DNA of 39,408 bases from a virus. Below are positions 31,250 to 38,401 of this stretch, in pieces. The stretch is taken from positions 1 through 39,408 of IMG/VR virus record IMGVR_UViG_3300035698_016456; one strand, 5' to 3'. The notes below the pieces were generated by a model. That model did not search any database, had not been told where the DNA came from, and saw only the letters and a program-made list of their open reading frames with translations. The position numbers and the translations under genes were made by a program. How positions within the stretch are numbered: the first letter of the stretch is position 1; each line of letters begins with the position of its first letter.

Positions 31250-31597
31250 ATGGATAATTTTTATAATAAATATAAATCATACGTACATATTGCTATATTG
31301 GCAATATGCATGGCTGTATTTATGAGAGGCTGTTCATTAAACAGCAAAGTTAATACATTAATTGAAAATCAGAATCAAATTACTCTACAATTGGAAGATC
31401 AAGATAGGAATTGGATCAAACAGTTGGGGCATAATGCTGCTGTCATACAAGGTTTTGAAGATATGGATATATACTTCGAGGCAATGTTCATAGAATATTT
31501 ATTGTATGAAGATGCAATCGATAAACGTCAACTGACAATTGCACAGTTATCTTTGAGATTACAACAATTGAGAGAAAAAAATGATACTCTGAAATGA
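31250..31597 (+). CDS. Membrane-anchored coiled-coil protein, 115 aa
   Basis: One N-terminal hydrophobic helix (HIAILAICMAVFM, about residues 13-25) is followed by GCS, then long helices (VNTLIENQNQITLQLEDQ, IAQLSLRLQQLREKND). MRGC is a poor lipobox because of the Arg, so an N-terminal anchor with a periplasmic coiled coil is more likely than a lipoprotein. This topology is that of an inner-membrane spanin (Rz type), but no outer-membrane partner is visible. The stop overlaps the next ATG (ATGA). Confidence 0.6.
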   Translation: MDNFYNKYKSYVHIAILAICMAVFMRGCSLNSKVNTLIENQNQITLQLEDQDRNWIKQLGHNAAVIQGFEDMDIYFEAMFIEYLLYEDAIDKRQLTIAQLSLRLQQLREKNDTLK

Positions 31598-32481
31598 AAG
31601 TTAAAAATAGACAGAAAAAACTGTCCGAACAATTAGTGGTTGGTGCCTTCATAAGCGTACCAGCCATTTCGTCGTTAATATCCACCATCCACCTCGTTGA
31701 TTTATTTAACTTGGGAAATGTGGGAATTTTGTCATGGGCACTTGCTGTTGTATTTGAACTGGGATCGATTGCGGCGTTTTTGGTCCCGAAGGTCCTCCCA
31801 AAGATAAAGTCCGGACTGGTGTATTCTATATTCGTAATATTGGCAATGCTCCAGGTGGTTGGAAACGTATATTTCTCATATAATTTTATATTTGAAAAAT
31901 TAAAAATAAGTCCCGAGTGGTTAGTATCAATGCAGGATTTACTATCATTTTTCGGCACCTTTGGCCAACAAGAGACAATGTTCATGGTTGCAATGACAAT
32001 TGGAGTTCCAATTCCATTAATATCATTATTCTTCTTAAAATCTTGGGTTGAGTATATTAAAATTGAGGATGACCCTACTGAAGTCGAAACCATTACAGAA
32101 CCTGTCAAGGTAGAAGAAGTAGAAAAGAAACTCAAGAAGATGGTGGATGTTGATGAGTTTCTGTTTGATGAAGGTGCCAGCTGGTCCGATGACATTGACA
32201 GTATTGATATGACAGATATGGGATCGGGGCCGTCACATCCTACTGCAACTGAACCAGGAGTCCCGGGTGTGATAGGGATTTTACAAGAGGAACCTGAAGT
32301 TATTCCTAAGAAAATTACCGTCAAAAAAGACAGTCCTCTTCCAGAAATCAAACAGGAATATTATGCGGATGAAGATATAGAGGGTATTATAAAAGTATCG
32401 AATGAGAAAAATGATATATATTTAAAAGACGGACAGGGCCTTCCCTTACAAGCAAATAAAGCAAAAGATACAAATGAGTGA
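31594..32481 (+). CDS. Multi-pass membrane protein, 295 aa
   Basis: Four hydrophobic segments lie in the first 155 residues (AFISVPAISSLISTIHLVDL, GILSWALAVVFELGSIAAFL, LVYSIFVILAMLQVVGNVYF, then one ending VPIPLISLFFL). A long acidic cytoplasmic tail follows (from about residue 155: VETITEPVKVEEVEKKLKKM, later PTATEPGVPG). It is coupled to the preceding coiled-coil gene by an ATGA overlap and overlaps the next by 8 bases. The family is not recognised; a role in the cell envelope during infection or lysis is possible. Confidence 0.65.
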   Translation: MKVKNRQKKLSEQLVVGAFISVPAISSLISTIHLVDLFNLGNVGILSWALAVVFELGSIAAFLVPKVLPKIKSGLVYSIFVILAMLQVVGNVYFSYNFIFEKLKISPEWLVSMQDLLSFFGTFGQQETMFMVAMTIGVPIPLISLFFLKSWVEYIKIEDDPTEVETITEPVKVEEVEKKLKKMVDVDEFLFDEGASWSDDIDSIDMTDMGSGPSHPTATEPGVPGVIGILQEEPEVIPKKITVKKDSPLPEIKQEYYADEDIEGIIKVSNEKNDIYLKDGQGLPLQANKAKDTNE

Positions 32482-33043
32482 AACATATCCATTTTCAGTA
32501 ATACCACAAGTGCATTCTCCCGAGCCAGGTGGCGCAAGTTCACCATTATCCTGTCCCCCATCAGATTCTCAAAAATTTATAATTTTTGGAAATTGTAATA
32601 AGTTGGCAGTGGTTCAGGGTTGGGAAACCAAGTCGAACACAGAATTGAAAGATTTTTTCATACCAATAGATTCATACATGGAATATGAATTCAACCTGGA
32701 ATATGACGCAGACTTTTCAAATTACACAATTTTAAATTATGGTAACATAGGGGACTCAATTGAAGGTGTTCCATTTATTATGATTTTACCAATGTATCAT
32801 TTAACAGATATTGAGGACCAAAGAGATTGGGAGTTACTATATAGATTTAGTGATGACCCAACCTGGGATCCAATTGACGGATCAGGAGTATATCCAGATA
32901 ATTCTGCAGGAGACGAAACAACCTGGAGACGAATCGGTAGGATGTTCCTACAGAATGGCACAGACGAATATCCAGTAAAGCCAATCTATTTACAAAATAG
33001 AACGGGTAAGGACATTCCATTAAAAATTTTAATAGCAAAATAA
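32474..33043 (+). CDS. Beta-rich virion-like protein, 189 aa
   Basis: A Pro/Ser-rich start (SPEPGGASSPLSCPPSD) leads to a domain with many aromatic and Asp residues arranged in strands (FIIFGNCNKLAVVQGWETKS, YMEYEFNLEYDADFSNYTIL, RRIGRMFLQNGTDEYPVKPI). The pattern is that of a beta-sandwich decoration or fibre-associated protein. It lies 12 bases before another beta-rich gene. The function is inferred from composition and context only. Confidence 0.6.
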   Translation: MSETYPFSVIPQVHSPEPGGASSPLSCPPSDSQKFIIFGNCNKLAVVQGWETKSNTELKDFFIPIDSYMEYEFNLEYDADFSNYTILNYGNIGDSIEGVPFIMILPMYHLTDIEDQRDWELLYRFSDDPTWDPIDGSGVYPDNSAGDETTWRRIGRMFLQNGTDEYPVKPIYLQNRTGKDIPLKILIAK

Positions 33044-33055
33044 TAACAGAATATA

Positions 33056-34012
33056 ATGACAATGGTTCCTAATTTTCATGGTAGAATATCCTCGACATCG
33101 ACGGGAGTATTTTTCAGAGCAGGTCAGGCGGTATTTCCCCATGACCTTACAACGATTTATTATTCTTATGCACAAACTGTTCTTGTGGAACCGGCATTGG
33201 CATTACCACGAATTGATTATGCTGTTTATGAACAGTGTGGTTCGAGTATGGTTGGTAGAGTTCGAAAGGGAACGCCGTCAGCCTCACCAATTGTTGTGGA
33301 TACAGTAATAGAGTCGACTGATATGCTTGTTGGATTAATATATGTCCCTGCAAATTATAACGGCACCACAGATGTTGGTATTCGTAATGTAATCCAGACA
33401 GTTTCTACAGTAGAAGGCTGGGGATTTGCATTACCAGTAATGCCAGTGGATTTTGCCGAATTATTAAAAAAAGGAACTGAAGTGTGGACATACCCAACAT
33501 TTTATTTGAAGGATATGATTACAACTGAGTCGGAGAATATTTATTTTTCTACTCGAGCACATATTTCAACTTCAAGTTTTGTAACAGACAAGAACAATCA
33601 ACTCTGGTCAGTCAATACCAATCAGACGGCAACAACGTCCTCTACGAGCACTACCTGGACAGGTGTGACAACAGACGCAGTTGAGACTGAATTGTTCATT
33701 AACGGGTTTTCACCCTCAAGATTAACCATTCCTGAAAATTCTGTAATGGGAGTTACGATGACAGTTCTTGGGTGGGACAATGTGGATAAGTTGAGTTATT
33801 ATGAACGATTATGGATCAGAATAAAAAGGGATGCACTGGGAGTATTGAATTATGCTGCCCCAGCATTTGAAAATACAATTGACGACGGAGCGTGGTCAAC
33901 TAACATAGCCGCCGACAATACAAATAAGGCATTATCTGTTAAAGTGACAGGTGATCCAGTTAATCCAGTAACATGGCTCGTCGTTGCGGATTATATAATG
34001 ATTAGTTCTTGA
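33056..34012 (+). CDS. Virion structural protein, probable fibre or decoration protein, 318 aa
   Basis: This Thr/Ser-rich beta protein has few charged residues and a low-complexity centre (NTNQTATTSSTSTTWTGVTT). The end resembles the C-terminal beta domains of fibre or head-decoration proteins (KALSVKVTGDPVNPVTWLVV). There is no ribosome site; the leader is A-rich like those of sheath and capsid. It is the last rightward gene before the leftward gene at 34021. A virion role is likely; the exact place is not known. Confidence 0.6.
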   Translation: MTMVPNFHGRISSTSTGVFFRAGQAVFPHDLTTIYYSYAQTVLVEPALALPRIDYAVYEQCGSSMVGRVRKGTPSASPIVVDTVIESTDMLVGLIYVPANYNGTTDVGIRNVIQTVSTVEGWGFALPVMPVDFAELLKKGTEVWTYPTFYLKDMITTESENIYFSTRAHISTSSFVTDKNNQLWSVNTNQTATTSSTSTTWTGVTTDAVETELFINGFSPSRLTIPENSVMGVTMTVLGWDNVDKLSYYERLWIRIKRDALGVLNYAAPAFENTIDDGAWSTNIAADNTNKALSVKVTGDPVNPVTWLVVADYIMISS

Positions 34013-34025
34013 TATATAAGTTATA
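34012..34025 (+). promoter_or_regulatory. Copy of the ATATATAAGTTATA motif
   Basis: It spans the stop codons of two convergent genes and is identical to the first 14 bases of 15101-15115. A promoter here would read through the leftward gene toward the protease gene 458 bases on. That would make sense if the leftward gene was inserted later. Confidence 0.3.
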
Positions 34026-34416
34026 GATTTGAACTTTTAAAGTCTTCAAATGATAAGTAATGTTCGCCTATTATAGGATTATCACGACTACCAATTTTAT
34101 GAACATTTTTCACAGGCGTGGTGGTAGTTGCATCTAATTCAATAGTTTTCTTACTGCCGGAGTCAATAATAATAATAATAGATTCCTCACGTTTATAACT
34201 GACAATTTTACCAGTATGTATTTTTTCGTTCTCGTCTTTGCCAGTGACGGCCATTCCTACTCGGAAAGTTATTTCAGTATTTTCGGGTGCTGTATTTGCA
34301 GGTTGCTCATACGGAGTAGCAAGGGATCTAATCTTAACTTTAAAGACAGGATTATCAGTAACTCCATAATTTTGAATCTGGTTCATGCTATTTCCGCGGC
34401 CAGTTATTGTATGCAT
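34021..34416 (-). CDS. Hypothetical protein, 131 aa, single leftward gene among late genes
   Basis: I placed the start at the ATG at 34416. The frame is open to 34485, but the extra 23 residues are a hydrophobic reading of the AT-rich promoter region of the protease gene. The protein is soluble. A start rich in Asn, Gln and Gly is followed by a beta-rich central domain (EITFRVGMAVTGKDENEKIH, GKIVSYKREESIIIIIDSGS). This could be a small SH3- or KOW-like barrel that binds nucleic acid or protein. It is the only leftward gene between 1624 and the right end. No family is recognised. Confidence 0.55.
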   Translation of the reverse strand: MHTITGRGNSMNQIQNYGVTDNPVFKVKIRSLATPYEQPANTAPENTEITFRVGMAVTGKDENEKIHTGKIVSYKREESIIIIIDSGSKKTIELDATTTTPVKNVHKIGSRDNPIIGEHYLSFEDFKSSNL

Positions 34417-34449
34417 AATTGTAATAAATTTTTTCTTTGTTATAAATGT

Positions 34450-34463
34450 ATATATACAATATA
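34450..34463 (+). promoter_or_regulatory. Candidate late promoter, ATATATACAATATA
   Basis: It lies 20 bases before the protease ATG and has few differences from the other copies. It would drive the protease-scaffold and major capsid genes. Confidence 0.5.
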
Positions 34464-34483
34464 AATAAAAAATTAATAATGAC

Positions 34484-36427
34484 ATGATGAATAATCACAA
34501 AGATCAATGGGTAATGATCCTGGAACAAACAGGTATTAATCTGAAGGCTAAACAGTCGACCGATAATACATGGATGTTAGAAGGTGTATTTGCCGAATTT
34601 GGTGTTGAGAACAACAACAAGAGGATATATGAGGAAAAGGAATATTTACCCCATCTTGAATATCTTCAGGAGAAAATTAAAGCGGGTGCCTTGTATGGGG
34701 AATTAGATCATCCGGAAAAATTTGAAACGTCGTTAAAAAATGTTTCTCATCTTGTGGAATCATTATGGTTCGATGAAAAAAGTAGAACAGTTCGTGGCAA
34801 GATTAAATTATTAGAAACTGATCCCCATGGAAACAATGCAATTGCAATTTTACGAGGTGGTGGACAATTGTCAATATCTTCACGTGCAGCCGGAGTTGTA
34901 AAAGAAGATAAAAAAGTACAGATCAAACGCATTTTTGCATATGATCTCGTTGCAGAACCAGGTTTTAAAAACGCTCAATTGGACGTTGTCAGTGAAAGTA
35001 ATAAAGATGTTAAATTCAGTGCGCCATTAATTAATGAGCAACTCGGTTTAGAATCAGATTCAATGTTTGCTGTATATGATATGAGTGAAGCGTATAACTT
35101 CGATAATCCAAGTGTTGGGCCTACAAATGAAGAAAATAAAAATGAAAATATAAATATGGACAAAGAATTGGTAACGAGAGAGGCAATGGATGCTTATAGC
35201 ACTCACCTCAAAGAGGAATTTGCCCGCTTAGAATCACTGATTTTAAAAATGGGAAGATCCGACAACAATGACAATCCTTCAATTTATGAAGATGTCAAGA
35301 AGTTGAAAGCTTATGCACAGAAGACCGGCGAAGAAATTAACAACCTTGTTGGATATGCAGAATATGGCGTAGGCCTATCTGAAGAAATTCGAGGCAACAT
35401 GGAAAGCTTTGCTGCCAAAACTAATGAAAACTTTGAAATTGCGGACAGACACATTGAAAACACAAATGAAAATTTCCGTATGGCGGATAGATTCATTGAC
35501 AATGTAAATGAAAACTTTAGAACAGCGGATGCGTTTATCGAAAATGTGAATGAAAACTTCGAAACTGCCGACGCGTTTATCGAAAATGTGAATGAAAACT
35601 TCGAAACTGCAGATGACCTGATGGGTTCTGTTAACGAAGACACCACAAATTTGAAAAAACATACTACATACCTTGCAGAAAAAATGAACGAATCAATTGC
35701 ATATAGTGAATCAATTGCAGAAGAACTTGAAGTCGTTTCGGATCATAGTGACTATCTCAGTGAAAAACTGAATTATAGTATTAACTATTCTGACCGAATT
35801 GCAGAGAACGTGAACCATGACAATGGATATTCACCTATGAACGAAAGTAATAGAAATACAAACAGAAACAACAGCCTGGATATTAATAACCTTAATAATT
35901 CAGTTGACGCTATACTTGAGAATGCCAAAAAGCAAAAGGCAGAATATACTCAAAAACAAAACAATTTCCCTTACTTTAGAATGCTGAATGAACAACAGCA
36001 ACGGGAATTCTTAGATTTACCAAGTAATCAAAAACAAATGATTATCGAAAAATCACACCAGTTCAAGCCGATGAACGAACATGATGTTATTGACATCATT
36101 CAGAAAGTTATTACACCAAAAGAAGCAACCAATGTGATGGAAAGTCTTATTAATGAAATGCCATCCAGAATTCAGAGTGCGTGGGAAACTTCTTCACAGC
36201 CATTGAAAAATGCTATCATGGAACAAGCCAAATTTTATAACCTTACAACTCCTCAAACAAGAAGAAATTTCTGGTTGTCGAGAAAAAGTCTAAATGAAAA
36301 AGTTGAAATCGAAAAATTAAACGAAAATATAACTCCAATAATTAACGAAATGACAGAAGAGAAATTTGGATATAGTAATGATTATATCAGTGGAATCGTA
36401 GCAAAGGCAAAAAGACTAAGAAAATAA
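34484..36427 (+). CDS. Prohead protease fused to scaffold-like region
   Basis: Residues 1-180 match the T4 gp21 prohead protease: GELDHPEKF (H76), VSHLVESLWF (H89), QLSISSRAAG (catalytic Ser near 130-133) and IFAYDLVAEPGF. The enzyme matures the capsid by cutting the scaffold and the capsid N-terminus. Residues 225-647 are Asn/Glu-rich and mostly helical, with five 14-residue repeats (NENFETADAFIENV type) and LSEKLNYS coiled-coil segments. This is the composition of an internal scaffold (T4 gp22), which in T4 is a separate gene. An in-frame ATG at 35156 (INMDKELVTREAM, residue 225) could also give a scaffold-only product. The capsid gene follows. Confidence 0.82.
   Translation: MMNNHKDQWVMILEQTGINLKAKQSTDNTWMLEGVFAEFGVENNNKRIYEEKEYLPHLEYLQEKIKAGALYGELDHPEKFETSLKNVSHLVESLWFDEKSRTVRGKIKLLETDPHGNNAIAILRGGGQLSISSRAAGVVKEDKKVQIKRIFAYDLVAEPGFKNAQLDVVSESNKDVKFSAPLINEQLGLESDSMFAVYDMSEAYNFDNPSVGPTNEENKNENINMDKELVTREAMDAYSTHLKEEFARLESLILKMGRSDNNDNPSIYEDVKKLKAYAQKTGEEINNLVGYAEYGVGLSEEIRGNMESFAAKTNENFEIADRHIENTNENFRMADRFIDNVNENFRTADAFIENVNENFETADAFIENVNENFETADDLMGSVNEDTTNLKKHTTYLAEKMNESIAYSESIAEELEVVSDHSDYLSEKLNYSINYSDRIAENVNHDNGYSPMNESNRNTNRNNSLDINNLNNSVDAILENAKKQKAEYTQKQNNFPYFRMLNEQQQREFLDLPSNQKQMIIEKSHQFKPMNEHDVIDIIQKVITPKEATNVMESLINEMPSRIQSAWETSSQPLKNAIMEQAKFYNLTTPQTRRNFWLSRKSLNEKVEIEKLNENITPIINEMTEEKFGYSNDYISGIVAKAKRLRK
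35423..35632 (+). repeat. Five tandem 42-bp repeats in the scaffold region
   Basis: Five units of 14 residues begin NENF and end with a hydrophobic-polar turn (NENFEIADRHIENT, NENFRTADAFIENV and relatives). Units 3 and 4 are nearly identical at DNA level. The 14-residue period is two heptads, so the repeats should form a regular coiled coil. Confidence 0.92.
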
Positions 36428-36444
36428 AAAAATAATAAAATATT

Positions 36445-38247
36445 ATGTATTTTAATCAAAATTTAAATATCAACAAAAATGATATTTTCGAACAGTGGGG
36501 ACCTCTTGTTGAAGAAATGATGGGAACCGAAAATTTACAGGACGCTAACGGTCGAAAAGATCAGTCCAAACATCAGTGGTTATCAGAATATTGTCACTGG
36601 CACGCAACTTCCGAACAATATGACAAAGCAATGATGAATGAAAGTTTCACATACGGAACAGCTTCTTCAATGAGTAATACTGGTGGTATGGGATCAGTTT
36701 CTCCAGGTGGAGCACCGGGTGGTGTTAGTTCATTCTATGGTTCCGGTGCAGCTGGATCAGGTGACAAATTTCCTTCACTTCTACCTTTAGCAATTCAGGT
36801 TGCTGCAAGAACAGTTGGATTTGATGTTGTCCCTGTTATCCCAATGCCAGGCCCAACAGGTGTCTTGACTTATTTGGATTATGTATATGCTGGTGGTAAA
36901 ACTGGCACTGAAGAAAAACCATTACTTGTTAAAGTTAATGTTGCAGATATTAACAGTGTAGCTTATGTAGTTGGTACTTCTTATTGGGGTGTTAATGCTG
37001 CTCCTACTGCTGACGATTATGCATTGGCTGACAAATCAGTTGAATTAATCTTCGTTGGTTATTCAAGAATTGATGGATATGCTATCTTCCGTGTTGGAGA
37101 TACTTATACAACTACTGACGCTTCTTCAACTTGGGCTGCTGATGCAACAATTTCATTGACTGCTGTATTTGATACAACAGGTCAAGTGACTGCAAATGTT
37201 ACAGGTGACGTTCCTTCTAAGCTCGTTTCAGAAGCAACATCTCATCGAATCGAATGCACATCTAAACCTTCACTCGTTAGAGCTCTTGAAGATCACGTTC
37301 AAGGTATGGCCGGTGCTGGTACTTTTGACAACGATAACTGGACTGCTCCTGGCGTTGACGGTGGAGCTCCTATGAATCCAATGGGTAGAGGAACTGGTGA
37401 GAATACTTATTACAGAATGATGGGTATCACTGCTTATACTAAATTCGTTGAAGCAGAAACATTCCAGGTTGGTGCTAATGTTACTACTGAACAGATCCAA
37501 GATCTTCAGAAACAATTTGGTATCGATGTAGTTTCAATGATCGAAAATGCTTTGATCAATGAAGTGTCACAGTCAATCAACAAACATATCTTGAGTAGAT
37601 TGTTTGCACTCGGTTGGACTAACAATGCAAATATGTTGAAGACTGAAGCTGTCACTTTGAATATGACATTGGATGCAACACAGACTACTGCCGGAGTTAC
37701 TCCTTCTTTCTTGAATAAAACTGGTTTCACTGAAACTATGGCATTCACGAAATATCAGAGCTACGGAACATTTGAAAACTTGCATACATTGCAAAGAAGA
37801 ATTATGAGTAAACTTATTGCCGCTGGTAATATTATAGCTCAAAGAGGTAGACGCGGACCAGCTAACTTCTGTGTAACTAACTTGCAGATTGCAACTGCTT
37901 TACAGGATTCAGCTCAGTTCACATTCGCTCCAATGAATAATACAGTAAACCAGTCAAATGGTTCTATGTATCCAATTGGAACTGTTGCCGGAATGACTAT
38001 TTATGTTGACCCTAATATGAAATTTAGTGACAACAGAGTTCTTATCGGACGTAAAGGTGAAGATACCGAGCCGGGTGTCAAATTTATGCCCTATTTAATG
38101 GCCGAGTCAATTCAGACCATTGCCGAAGGAACAATGGCACCAAAAATCGCTGTCAAATCCAGATACGCGTTAGTTGAAGCCGGTCACTGGCCAGAAACAC
38201 AATATTACACAATGTATATTGATACTGGCGATGTTGGAATCATATAA
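36445..38247 (+). CDS. Major capsid protein (T4 gp23-like)
   Basis: This 600-aa shell subunit has an N-terminal region (1-105) with a Gly/Ser-rich stretch (SVSPGGAPGGVSSFYGSGAA) that is probably removed by the prohead protease. Then come LPLAIQVAARTVGFDVVPVI and GPTGVLTYLDYVYAGG, the gp23 family hallmark. An inserted beta domain (about residues 150-265) follows, and the C-terminal HK97-fold part ends KFMPYLMAESIQTIAEG and IAVKSRYALVEAGHWPETQY. It is longer than T4 gp23 (521 aa). Codon choice between about 36700 and 37900 is richer in GCT and ACT than in its neighbours, as in a highly expressed gene. A strong terminator follows. Confidence 0.93.
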   Translation: MYFNQNLNINKNDIFEQWGPLVEEMMGTENLQDANGRKDQSKHQWLSEYCHWHATSEQYDKAMMNESFTYGTASSMSNTGGMGSVSPGGAPGGVSSFYGSGAAGSGDKFPSLLPLAIQVAARTVGFDVVPVIPMPGPTGVLTYLDYVYAGGKTGTEEKPLLVKVNVADINSVAYVVGTSYWGVNAAPTADDYALADKSVELIFVGYSRIDGYAIFRVGDTYTTTDASSTWAADATISLTAVFDTTGQVTANVTGDVPSKLVSEATSHRIECTSKPSLVRALEDHVQGMAGAGTFDNDNWTAPGVDGGAPMNPMGRGTGENTYYRMMGITAYTKFVEAETFQVGANVTTEQIQDLQKQFGIDVVSMIENALINEVSQSINKHILSRLFALGWTNNANMLKTEAVTLNMTLDATQTTAGVTPSFLNKTGFTETMAFTKYQSYGTFENLHTLQRRIMSKLIAAGNIIAQRGRRGPANFCVTNLQIATALQDSAQFTFAPMNNTVNQSNGSMYPIGTVAGMTIYVDPNMKFSDNRVLIGRKGEDTEPGVKFMPYLMAESIQTIAEGTMAPKIAVKSRYALVEAGHWPETQYYTMYIDTGDVGII

Positions 38248-38278
38248 GTCGATATAAACTAACAGTTTATTAAACCAG

Positions 38279-38310
38279 GGAGACGTAAAGAAATTTACGT
38301 CTCCTTTTTT
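38279..38310 (+). terminator. Intrinsic terminator after the major capsid gene
   Basis: A perfect 11-bp stem (38279-38289 GGAGACGTAAA, 38294-38304 TTTACGTCTCC) with a GAAA tetraloop is followed by six T. A second small hairpin (ATAAACT, AAC, AGTTTAT at 38254-38270) precedes it. Confidence 0.95.
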
Positions 38311-38346
38311 ATTTTTTAAAATAAAACTTTTTTCTACCTGAAACGT

Positions 38347-38358
38347 ATATATAATATA
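38347..38358 (+). promoter_or_regulatory. Candidate promoter, ATATATAATATA
   Basis: This shortened form of the recurring motif (two central bases missing) lies 43 bases before the ATG at 38402 and downstream of the capsid terminator. The rest of 38311-38401 holds nothing else recognisable. Confidence 0.35.
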
Positions 38359-38401
38359 ACAAGATGTTAAACTGTTTTAGTAGATAGATAAGTGAGTTAA
38401 T

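Noticed and set aside
34417-34485. Longer N-terminus for the leftward gene at 34416
   Set aside because: The added hydrophobic residues come from reading the AT-rich promoter of the protease gene, and there is no ribosome site.
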